This document shows positions 23,848 to 30,324 of a stretch of 32,261 bases of DNA, piece after piece. Where the stretch lies: assembly GCA_030693295.1 (NCBI GenBank), contig JAUYAT010000007.1, positions 1 through 32,261 of the forward strand. Direction: 5' to 3'. The DNA comes from a bacterium. GTDB lineage: Bacteria; Patescibacteriota; Patescibacteriia; Patescibacteriales; VMTK01. Position 1 is the first letter of the stretch. Every line of letters starts with the position of its first letter. Both the position numbers and the translations under genes were made by a program. The notes beneath the pieces were generated by a model. It did no database searches. It was given only the letters and a program-made list of their open reading frames with translations, and was not told the origin of the DNA.

Positions 23848-24549
23848 ATGTTTCAAAAAACATTTCTCATCTTTTTTGGCCCTCCCGGTTCAGGCAAAGG
23901 TACGCAGGCCGATATGCTGGCCAAGAAATTAAATCTTCCCGTTGTTTCGCCGGGAGAATTATTAAGGCACGAGGAAGATTCAAATACGGCGATAGGCAGG
24001 AAAATAAAGCCGATTATAGATTCCGGCAAGCTGGTTCCCGACGAAATTATTGAAAAAATTATTCTCAAATGCTTTAAAAGATTTGACGCTCGGGCGGGAA
24101 TCGTTTTTGACGGCTACCCCAGAAAAAGGGCGCAGCTTGATTTTTTAATTAAAAAATTGGAAAAAATTGCCGGCAAGCCTGCCTGCAGGCAAGGCAGGCA
24201 AGATTATGTTCGCGCGATTTTAATTAATGTGAGCGACAAGGAAGTAAAGCGCCGGCTGGGCGGCAGAAGAGTTTGCGACTGCGGCGCCGCTTACCATTTA
24301 ATATACAATCCGCCGAAAAAGAGCGGTCTTTGCGATTTGTGCGGCAAGAAATTATATATCAGGTATGATGACAAGCCGAAATTGATTGCCGATAGATTAA
24401 AATTATATCATCAAAAAATAAAGCCCCTGCTTGATTATTTTGAGAAAAGTGATAAGTTGATTGAAATAGACGGGGAACAAAATATTAATCAAGTTCAAAA
24501 TAATATTATAAAAGAGTTAGCGGAAAGAGCGATGTATGATAATAATTAA
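23848..24549 (+). CDS. adk: Adenylate kinase
   Basis: 233 residues. FFGPPGSGKGTQADMLAKKL (P-loop, residues 10-19 core), SPGELLRHE, VFDGYPRKRAQLDFL and RYDDKPKLIADRLKLY match Adk. The LID holds a zinc site made by CDC and CDLC. Adk converts ATP plus AMP to two ADP. Between LEKIAG and YVRAILINV there are about nine extra residues (KPACRQGRQ), encoded by a short GC-rich palindrome at 24177-24199, in frame. The gene end overlaps map by 14 bases. The usual secY-adk-map order is kept apart from the inserted ABC cluster. Confidence 0.95.
   Translation: MFQKTFLIFFGPPGSGKGTQADMLAKKLNLPVVSPGELLRHEEDSNTAIGRKIKPIIDSGKLVPDEIIEKIILKCFKRFDARAGIVFDGYPRKRAQLDFLIKKLEKIAGKPACRQGRQDYVRAILINVSDKEVKRRLGGRRVCDCGAAYHLIYNPPKKSGLCDLCGKKLYIRYDDKPKLIADRLKLYHQKIKPLLDYFEKSDKLIEIDGEQNINQVQNNIIKELAERAMYDNN
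24177..24199. repeat. In-frame palindromic insert in adk
   Basis: GCCTGCCT and AGGCAGGC are perfect 8-bp arms around GCAGGCA. The insertion probably spans about 27 nt (nine codons), keeping the adk frame. Confidence 0.7.
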
Positions 24550-25339
24550 AACGGAAAAAGAAATTGAAATAATGCGCCGCGGTGGCAGGATTTTAGCGGA
24601 AATTTTAAAACAAGTAGCTATCGCGGCGAAGCCGGGCGCGACCACGGGCCATTTGGAAAAAACGGCTTGCGATTTGATTAAAGCCGCGGGAGGCAGGCCT
24701 TCTTTCAAGGGCTATAAGTCAATGCGCGACGCGCGCGCTTTTCCCACCGCTTTATGCGTTTCAATAAATAACGAAGTAGTTCATGCTCCGGCTTTGCCGC
24801 CGCGCAAATTAAACCCAGGCGATATAATCGGACTGGATTTAGGCATGGAATACCCCTATGGGAAAAATACGCGCGGTTATTACACCGATATGGCGGTTAC
24901 CGCGGCGATAGGCAAAATTAGCAAGCCGGCGAAAAAATTAATCAATGTAACAAAAAAATCCTTGGAGCTGGCCATTAAACAAGTTAAGCCGGGCAATACT
25001 TTAAATGATATCGGCAGGGCGATCCGGCAATATGTTGAAAAGCAGGGTTTTTCCGTGGTGCGCGAGCTGGTCGGCCATGGCGTCGGCACGGCCGTGCATG
25101 AAGAGCCGCAAGTGCCCAACTATGAAATTTCGGATGGTTCCGAGCGCTCGGGAGAAAATATTATTTTAAAACCGGGCATGACCATAGCCATAGAGCCCAT
25201 GGTTAACGCGGGGGGCTGGAAAATTAAAACCGGCAAAGACGGCTTCACCGTCTTAACCGCTGACTGCGCTTTAAGCGCGCATTTTGAGCATACGGTGGCA
25301 GTGACGGAGAAAGGATGCGAAGTGCTAACTTATTTATAA
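24536..25339 (+). CDS. map: Methionine aminopeptidase, type I
   Basis: 267 residues. The five metal ligands are all visible: Asp in GLDLGM, Asp in YYTDMAVT, His in GHGVGTAVHEEP, Glu in IAIEPMV and Glu in AHFEHTVAV. The enzyme removes the initiator Met from nascent proteins. It carries a short extra loop (SDGSERSGENI) before the LKPGMT segment. Its ATG overlaps the adk stop region by 14 bases, suggesting coupled translation. No N-terminal zinc or SH3-binding extension is present. Confidence 0.96.
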   Translation: MIIIKTEKEIEIMRRGGRILAEILKQVAIAAKPGATTGHLEKTACDLIKAAGGRPSFKGYKSMRDARAFPTALCVSINNEVVHAPALPPRKLNPGDIIGLDLGMEYPYGKNTRGYYTDMAVTAAIGKISKPAKKLINVTKKSLELAIKQVKPGNTLNDIGRAIRQYVEKQGFSVVRELVGHGVGTAVHEEPQVPNYEISDGSERSGENIILKPGMTIAIEPMVNAGGWKIKTGKDGFTVLTADCALSAHFEHTVAVTEKGCEVLTYL

Positions 25340-25350
25340 AAGCATATTTT

Positions 25351-25776
25351 ATGAGATATTTAGGAATAGACTGGGGAGAAAAACGAATCGGTTTGGCGCT
25401 TGGCGATAGCGAGACAAAAATAGCTACGCCTTTTAAGGTTGTTGGCGGCATTAACGAGATAATAAAGACTATAAAAGACGATGAGATAGGCATGGTTGTT
25501 GTCGGCGTTCCGTTAAGGATGGATACCGGAAAATTGGAAATGTCCCGACGACCTCAAAGAGGTGCCGGGATCCCGACTCACACGTCGGGACAAGATGAGT
25601 TTTTAGAATTTTTAAATTCGCTGAAAAAGAAAATAAATATTCCGATTAAAACAATTGACGAGCGGCTGACTAGCAAGGCGGCCGATGCCCTAATCGGCGG
25701 CAAGAAAGTTAAGGCGCCGCGCGATGCGATCGCGGCGATGCTGATACTGCAGAATTATTTGGATAGAAATTTATAG
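25351..25776 (+). CDS. ruvX: RuvX/YqgF-type Holliday junction resolvase-like nuclease
   Basis: From ATG 25351 the protein reads MRYLGIDWGEKRIGLALGDS, the RNase H-fold opening with its catalytic Asp. It continues with VVVGVPLRMDT, IKTIDERLTSKAA and the C-terminal Asp in PRDAIAAMLILQNYL. RuvX takes part in pre-16S rRNA 5'-end processing in E. coli. After GKLEM come 17 residues (SRRPQRGAGIPTHTSGQ) not found in the family, encoded by a 52-nt palindromic element (25541-25592) with no stop. Without it the protein would be about 124 residues. It starts 11 bases after map and 10 before recO. Confidence 0.92.
   Translation: MRYLGIDWGEKRIGLALGDSETKIATPFKVVGGINEIIKTIKDDEIGMVVVGVPLRMDTGKLEMSRRPQRGAGIPTHTSGQDEFLEFLNSLKKKINIPIKTIDERLTSKAADALIGGKKVKAPRDAIAAMLILQNYLDRNL
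25541..25592. repeat. In-frame palindromic insertion element in ruvX
   Basis: Outer arms TGTCCCGACG (25541-25550) and CGTCGGGACA (25583-25592) are perfect. Inside are ACCTC-AAA-GAGGT (25551-25563) and the palindrome CGGGATCCCG (25566-25575), so the element can fold as a three-way junction. It adds exactly 17 codons to ruvX. Confidence 0.88.
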
Positions 25777-25786
25777 AAATTAATTT

Positions 25787-26512
25787 ATGGAAGCTACTTA
25801 TCAAACAAAGGCGATAATTTTAAGCCGCCAGCCGTTCAGGGAAAATGATTGCCGAGTTATTGTTTACAGCCGCGACAGGGGCAAGATTGATTTGGTGGCG
25901 CGGGGAACAAAAAAGATTTCTTCAAAATTAGCCGGACACCTTGAGCCGTTCAATCTTTCCGATTTAATGGTGGCGCGGGGCAGGCAGTATGATTACATCG
26001 GCGCCGCCATCAGCCAAAATTGCTATTATAACATTAAGTCTGATTCAGAAAAGACGGCTTGCGCCGGACAGGCCGCGAATATTTTCAACAAGCTGATTAA
26101 GCCGGGTGAAAGGGGAGAAAGATTGTTCGGATTATTACTGGATTTCCTGGAAACATTAAATAAAAATCAGTTATCGGTTATAAACTATCAGTTATTTTAT
26201 CATTTTTTTGCGTTAAGCATGCTGGTGGAATTGGGTTATCGGCCGGAGCTGTACAAGTGCGTAATATGCGGAAATAAAATTTTGCCTAATGGCAACCAAT
26301 TTGATTTTCTTAAAGGCGGTTTGGTTTGCGCGATTTGCCGAAAAAATAACAAAAATAAGCAGGTCTTGCCAATTTCAGCCGATTGCATTAAAGTGTTAAG
26401 ATTGGCGGTTGAAAGCGATTTGAATAAACTGATAAAATTAAAAATCAGCGATAAGTTAATTAAAGAAATAAACAATATAATAGGTTCTTTTTATAATTAT
26501 AATTTTATTTAG
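25787..26512 (+). CDS. recO: DNA repair protein RecO
   Basis: 241 residues. The N-terminal OB fold reads TYQTKAIILSRQPFRENDCR, YSRDRGKIDLVARGTKK and LEPFNLSDLMVARG. The helical domain follows, then a zinc finger with CVICG and CAIC. RecO loads RecA on SSB-coated DNA. Residues about 128-137 (NQLSVINYQLF) are encoded by a degenerate heptamer array at 26168-26195. Its stop lies 10 bases before a weak TTTAGC/GCTAAA inverted repeat around 26515. Confidence 0.9.
   Translation: MEATYQTKAIILSRQPFRENDCRVIVYSRDRGKIDLVARGTKKISSKLAGHLEPFNLSDLMVARGRQYDYIGAAISQNCYYNIKSDSEKTACAGQAANIFNKLIKPGERGERLFGLLLDFLETLNKNQLSVINYQLFYHFFALSMLVELGYRPELYKCVICGNKILPNGNQFDFLKGGLVCAICRKNNKNKQVLPISADCIKVLRLAVESDLNKLIKLKISDKLIKEINNIIGSFYNYNFI
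26168..26195. repeat. Degenerate heptamer array within recO
   Basis: CAGTTAT, CGGTTAT, AAACTAT, CAGTTAT: four units in strict register inside the coding frame. Confidence 0.65.
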
Positions 26513-26527
26513 CGAAAGGCTTTTTTC

Positions 26528-26556
26528 TTGCTAAAATTGGGAAAATGAGGTAGTAT
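26528..26556 (+). promoter_or_regulatory. Promoter for aspS
   Basis: TTGCTA (26528-26533), a 17-bp spacer, TAGTAT (26551-26556). The leader to ATG 26584 is about 20 nt without an SD. Confidence 0.5.
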
Positions 26557-26583
26557 TTAAGTATAAAGTTTATAATTTTTTAT

Positions 26584-28386
26584 ATGTTGAGGACGCATAC
26601 TTGCGGAAAATTAACCAAAAAAGAAGCCGGCGAAACCGTTGAATTGGCCGGCTGGGTGCATCGCCGGCGCGACCACGGCGGCATTATTTTTATTGATTTG
26701 CGCGACCGCTACGGCCTGACCCAGCTCACCTTTGACCCTGAAGCGCGAAAAGAGGCCTGGCAAGAAGCCGACAAACTGCGCGCCGAATGGGTGATAAAAA
26801 TTAAAGGAAAAGTGGCGGCGCGGCCGGCCGGTATGGTTAATAAAAAATTAAAAACAGGGGAAATTGAAGTGGAATGCTTTGAACTGAAAATTTTATCGGA
26901 GTCAAAAACTCCGCCTTTTGAAATTGACGAGGAAAAAGCCGGCGAGGCCAACGAGCATATTCGGCTGAAATATCGCTTTTTGGACCTGCGCAGGGAAAGA
27001 CTGCGGGAAATTTTAATTAAGCGCGACCAATTAATGCAATATGTCCGCGACTATTTCCATGAGCGGGATTTTATAGAAATACAGACGCCGATTTTGGCAA
27101 ATTCCTCGCCGGAAGGGGCGCGCGATTATTTGGTGCCTTCGCGAATTTATCCGGGAAAGTTCTACGCCCTGCCCCAGGCGCCCCAGCAGTTTAAGCAGTT
27201 ATTAATGGTAGCCGGCTTTGACAAATATTTCCAGATTGCTCCTTGCTTCCGCGACGAGGACCCGCGCGCCGACAGGCATCCGGGGGATTTTTACCAGATT
27301 GACATGGAAATGAGCTTTGTGGAGCAGGAAGATGTCTGGCAGGCGGTTGAGCCGCTGATGATTGAGCTAACTGAAAAGTTCAGCAAGAAAAAAGTTTTAA
27401 GCAAGCCCTTCCCCCGCGTAACTTACATGGATTCAATGAACAAATACGGCACGGATAAGCCGGATTTGCGCTTTGGTTTGGAAATTATACCTATTACGAA
27501 TTTGGTTAAAGATTGCGGCTTCGCGGTGTTCGCCGAGGCGATAAAAAGCGGGGGAGTGGTCCACGCTTTAAAAGTTGATAACGGCGCGAAATTCAGCCGC
27601 AAGGAAATTGACGAGTTAACCGAAATAGCCAAAAGCAAGGGCGCGAAAGGTTTGGCGTATATTATGATAAACACAGAACACAGAACACAGAACACAGAAC
27701 AGTTTGAATTAAAATCGCCTATAATAAAATTTTTGGGTGATGAATTGGCAAATAAAATCGTCAAAGAGGTTGGCGGCAAGCCGGGCGATATAATTTTCTT
27801 CGGCGCCGACAGCTGGAGAATAGTTTGCGCTTGCTTGGGCGCGGCGCGAAACGAATGCGGGGCCCGTTTGGGCTTAAAAGACGAAAAAATCGCGGCTTGG
27901 TGCTGGATTTATGATTATCCGATGTATGATTATTCCGAGCTGGAAGAAGGAAAAATTGATTTTTCCCATAATCCGTTTTCCATGCCCCAGGGCGGGCTTA
28001 AAGCGCTTGAGGAAAAAAATCCACTGGACATTCTGGCCTATCAATATGATATTGTCTGCAACGGCTACGAAGTTTCTTCCGGCGCCATCCGCAATCATGA
28101 ACCCGATATTATGTATAAGGCGTTTGAAATAGCCGGCTATGCTAAAGAAGAGGTGGACAAGAAATTCGGCCATATGGTCCGCGCTTTTGAATACGGCGCT
28201 CCGCCGCATGGGGGAGCCGCGCCCGGCATTGACCGCATTATGATGATTTTATTTGATTGCGAATCAATCCGCGACATTTACGCATTTCCAAAGGACGGCC
28301 AGGCGCGCGATGTGATGATGGACAGCCCGAGTGAAGTTAGCGAAAAGCATCTTAAAGAGTTAAATTTAAAATTTAAAAATAATTAA
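26584..28386 (+). CDS. aspS: Aspartyl-tRNA synthetase, bacterial type
   Basis: 600 residues with the order expected for bacterial AspRS. An N-terminal OB-fold anticodon domain (VELAGWVHRRRDHGGIIFID) is followed by class II motif 1 (LKYRFLDLRRERLREI), FRDEDPRADRHP of motif 2, the bacterial-specific GAD insertion (residues about 290-400), and motif 3 (GAAPGIDRIMMIL). It charges tRNA-Asp, and possibly tRNA-Asn if non-discriminating; that cannot be decided by eye. Inside the GAD region the residues TEHRTQNTEQ are encoded by a 33-nt heptamer repeat (27670-27702), eleven codons that do not look like AspRS. The frame is intact. Confidence 0.97.
   Translation: MLRTHTCGKLTKKEAGETVELAGWVHRRRDHGGIIFIDLRDRYGLTQLTFDPEARKEAWQEADKLRAEWVIKIKGKVAARPAGMVNKKLKTGEIEVECFELKILSESKTPPFEIDEEKAGEANEHIRLKYRFLDLRRERLREILIKRDQLMQYVRDYFHERDFIEIQTPILANSSPEGARDYLVPSRIYPGKFYALPQAPQQFKQLLMVAGFDKYFQIAPCFRDEDPRADRHPGDFYQIDMEMSFVEQEDVWQAVEPLMIELTEKFSKKKVLSKPFPRVTYMDSMNKYGTDKPDLRFGLEIIPITNLVKDCGFAVFAEAIKSGGVVHALKVDNGAKFSRKEIDELTEIAKSKGAKGLAYIMINTEHRTQNTEQFELKSPIIKFLGDELANKIVKEVGGKPGDIIFFGADSWRIVCACLGAARNECGARLGLKDEKIAAWCWIYDYPMYDYSELEEGKIDFSHNPFSMPQGGLKALEEKNPLDILAYQYDIVCNGYEVSSGAIRNHEPDIMYKAFEIAGYAKEEVDKKFGHMVRAFEYGAPPHGGAAPGIDRIMMILFDCESIRDIYAFPKDGQARDVMMDSPSEVSEKHLKELNLKFKNN
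27670..27702. repeat. Heptamer array AACACAG x4.7 inside aspS
   Basis: Four exact AACACAG units plus AACAG, 33 nt, so the frame is kept. Gain or loss of a single 7-nt unit would shift the frame. Confidence 0.9.
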
Positions 28387-28391
28387 AAAAT

Positions 28392-29327
28392 ATGGACACA
28401 CAAAACAATTCGGCTAAATTCGCTTTTTTCTACTTACTGTCCTTAGTGGCGCTGATTTTTATGGCGCTTGCCAGCGGCATGATTATTTTTCAGATTATTA
28501 ACAAGAAAATAATTGATGTTCTTGAGCAGTTTAGCGTAAGTTATTCGCCGGACCAGCTGAAGTTCGCCATTTCAGCGCTGATAATTTCCGCGCCGATTTA
28601 TTATTTGGTTATGAGGCAAATTTTTAAAAGTTTGTTTTCGGGCGAGCTGGCCAAGGATTCAGGGGTGCGTAAATGGCTTACTTATTTTATTCTTTTTGTC
28701 GCGTCGGTCGTGATGCTGGGCTGGCTGATAGCCGTGATAAATAATTTTTTGGACGGCGAGCTTACGATAAAGTTTATTTTAAAAGCCATGACTGCCATTG
28801 TTATCGCCGCCGCTGTTTTTACTTTTTATTTTTACGACATAAAAAGGGAAGAGACGGCCGGCAAAAAAGATAAAGTCATACGGATTTATTTTTACGGCTC
28901 CTTGGCCGCGGTCGCGGCCGTCTTTATCGCCTCTCTTTTCTTTGTTGAATCGCCAAGCCAGACCAGAAACAGAAAATACGACAATGCTATTTTGGATAAA
29001 TTCAATCAAATTGACAACGCTATTAATACTTATTATCAAGATTACGAAAAATTGCCGGCCGGTTTGGAAGAATTAAAAACAGAATTCACCTATATTACCG
29101 ATAAAGATTTGGAAAATCCCGCGACAAAAGAAAAGTTTGAATATAAAATAATCAACGAAAACACTTATGAATTGTGTTCCGCATTTATAACTTCAAATAA
29201 GGATGAAGATGTTATTTATGGTAATTATGATTACAAAGACCGCTGGTCCCATAAAGCCGGCTACCAATGCTTGGGGCAGAAAGTTCGCGATAAAGATTCG
29301 CGGGAAATAGCGCCGATGCCGCTTTAA
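28392..29327 (+). CDS. DUF5671-type membrane protein with pilin-like C-terminal domain
   Basis: 311 residues. The first 180 hold about five membrane helices (FYLLSLVALIFMALASGMII; AISALIISAPIYYLVMRQIF; WLTYFILFVASVVMLGWLI; AMTAIVIAAAVFTFYFYDIK; IYFYGSLAAVAAVFIASLFF), matching the DUF5671 pattern common in CPR. After SPSQTRNRKYD the soluble part (FNQIDNAINTYYQDYEKLPA, then TDKDLENPATKEKFEYKI) resembles the globular domain of type II pseudopilins. The function is unknown; it may belong to a surface or type IV pilus system. It starts 5 bases after aspS and is probably cotranscribed. Confidence 0.7.
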   Translation: MDTQNNSAKFAFFYLLSLVALIFMALASGMIIFQIINKKIIDVLEQFSVSYSPDQLKFAISALIISAPIYYLVMRQIFKSLFSGELAKDSGVRKWLTYFILFVASVVMLGWLIAVINNFLDGELTIKFILKAMTAIVIAAAVFTFYFYDIKREETAGKKDKVIRIYFYGSLAAVAAVFIASLFFVESPSQTRNRKYDNAILDKFNQIDNAINTYYQDYEKLPAGLEELKTEFTYITDKDLENPATKEKFEYKIINENTYELCSAFITSNKDEDVIYGNYDYKDRWSHKAGYQCLGQKVRDKDSREIAPMPL

Positions 29328-29373
29328 TTAGAAAGTTTGATTTTTATGCAGGATTAGCTATTTTTTATCATCC

Positions 29374-29401
29374 TTGACAAAAGCTGATAATCAGCTATAA
29401 T
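29374..29401 (+). promoter_or_regulatory. Consensus promoter with palindromic operator in the spacer
   Basis: TTGACA (29374-29379), 16 bases, TATAAT (29396-29401): a perfect match to both sigma-70 boxes. The spacer contains AGCTGAT-A-ATCAGCT (29382-29396), a perfect 7-1-7 palindrome well placed for a repressor. Confidence 0.85.
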
Positions 29402-29412
29402 ATAAAACTAAA

Positions 29413-29450
29413 CAAGAATTAAGAATTTTAAAAATTCTTGATTTTTTGTT
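29413..29450 (+). promoter_or_regulatory. Leader hairpin with U-tract before the secreted protein gene
   Basis: CAAGAATT (29413-29420) pairs with AATTCTTG (29433-29440), then ATTTTTTGTTT. AAGAATTTT (29421-29429) can compete for the same downstream arm. It lies between promoter and SD (AAGGAGG, 29461-29467), so it is a candidate attenuator rather than a gene end. Confidence 0.55.
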
Positions 29451-29475
29451 TAAAAAACAAAAGGAGGATATAGGC

Positions 29476-30138
29476 ATGAAAAAGATGTGTATGGCAGTAG
29501 CAGTATTGGTAGTTTTGTTTTTCGGTTTGGCATCTTTCGCTTACGCGATTGATGTGGAAGTTGAGCCGTCTGTAAAGGCGGCAGGCATGAAGTGGAAAGA
29601 GAATGGCGTGTCCGAGGGGCATAAGTCTTATGTCGGCGTGGGGATTCAAGGCAACCTCAGCGATTTTTCCAGTTTGCCTGGTTTAAAACTCAATTTTGGC
29701 CTTGAGGAATGGCGGATGGGAGAGGCCGTTGACGAGGACGCGGAGATACCCCGGAAAGGGTATCGTTTTTATGGGGAAATCAGCCGCCCCATAAGATATC
29801 TTGAGTTCTCTTTTGCTCCATGCATTGGTGCCGGATTTGAGGAATGGCACCGCAGGGAAGGGAATCCGAAGATTGCCGGAAGCTGGCAGTCTTTGAGATT
29901 TTTTTCGGGAACAGCAGGCATCAAAGCTGGCTATGACTGCTATTTTGCGAAAGTCATAGCGATACAGCCCTTCAATATAGAGGGCGGTACGTTAAAAGCG
30001 AGAACAGGCTACGAGATCAGTCTCGGAGCTAATATTTGGAAAGATTTGGACCTCGCTCTTTTTTATAAAGATGTCCGTTTTGCCCGTCCGGACACGGAAA
30101 TGCAGCTCACGGGAGCTGCTGTAAGCTATAAGTTCTAG
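29476..30138 (+). CDS. Secreted protein resembling an outer-membrane beta-barrel (220 aa)
   Basis: ATG 29476 is chosen because AAGGAGG ends 8 bases before it. The start MKKMCMAVAVLVVLFFGLAS is a signal peptide, with likely cleavage after AYA. The mature part is built of alternating polar/apolar strands (LKLNFGLEEWRMG; LEFSFAPCIGAGFEEW; LKARTGYEISLGAN; DLALFYKDVRF) and ends GAAVSYKF, with the terminal Phe typical of outer-membrane proteins. About eight strands fit an OmpA/OmpW-sized barrel. CPR cells are generally thought to lack an outer membrane, so this is odd. It has its own regulated promoter and a strong terminator. The specific family is not recognised. Confidence 0.7.
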   Translation: MKKMCMAVAVLVVLFFGLASFAYAIDVEVEPSVKAAGMKWKENGVSEGHKSYVGVGIQGNLSDFSSLPGLKLNFGLEEWRMGEAVDEDAEIPRKGYRFYGEISRPIRYLEFSFAPCIGAGFEEWHRREGNPKIAGSWQSLRFFSGTAGIKAGYDCYFAKVIAIQPFNIEGGTLKARTGYEISLGANIWKDLDLALFYKDVRFARPDTEMQLTGAAVSYKF

Positions 30139-30150
30139 GCATCTATTTTT

Positions 30151-30190
30151 AGGCGGAGCGCTTTTTAGCTCCGCCTTCTTTTATTTTAAT
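30151..30190 (+). terminator. Strong terminator after the barrel-like gene
   Basis: AGGCGGAGC and GCTCCGCCT form a perfect 9-bp stem followed by TCTTTTATTTT. Confidence 0.9.
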
Positions 30191-30212
30191 AAGCTTGATT
30201 TTTATATAAAAT

Positions 30213-30221
30213 TGGTATAAT
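30213..30221 (+). promoter_or_regulatory. Extended -10 promoter for pyrF
   Basis: TGG-TATAAT (30213-30221), with TTGATT (30195-30200) as a -35 at a short 15-bp spacing. Confidence 0.6.
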
Positions 30222-30230
30222 ATAAACACA

Positions 30231-30265
30231 ATCCAAGGAGGAGTAAAAATCACCTTGGGTTTTTG
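30231..30265 (+). promoter_or_regulatory. 5'-terminal leader hairpin with U-tract before pyrF
   Basis: ATCCAAGG and CCTTGGGT pair over 8 positions and are followed by TTTTG. The loop side carries an SD-like AAGGAGGAG. The real pyrF SD (AAGGAG, 30313-30318) is about 55 bases downstream. This would give a terminated RNA of roughly 38 nt. Confidence 0.55.
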
Positions 30266-30324
30266 TTAATTTTGGTCTTTGAAAATGAGTAAAAATTTAA
30301 TTACAAAAAGGGAAGGAGAAGATT

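Noticed and set aside
30235-30269. Leader peptide in the pyrF 5' region driven by AAGGAGGAG
   Set aside because: No ATG or GTG lies at suitable spacing; only an ATC, or a TTG giving four codons, which is too weak to call.
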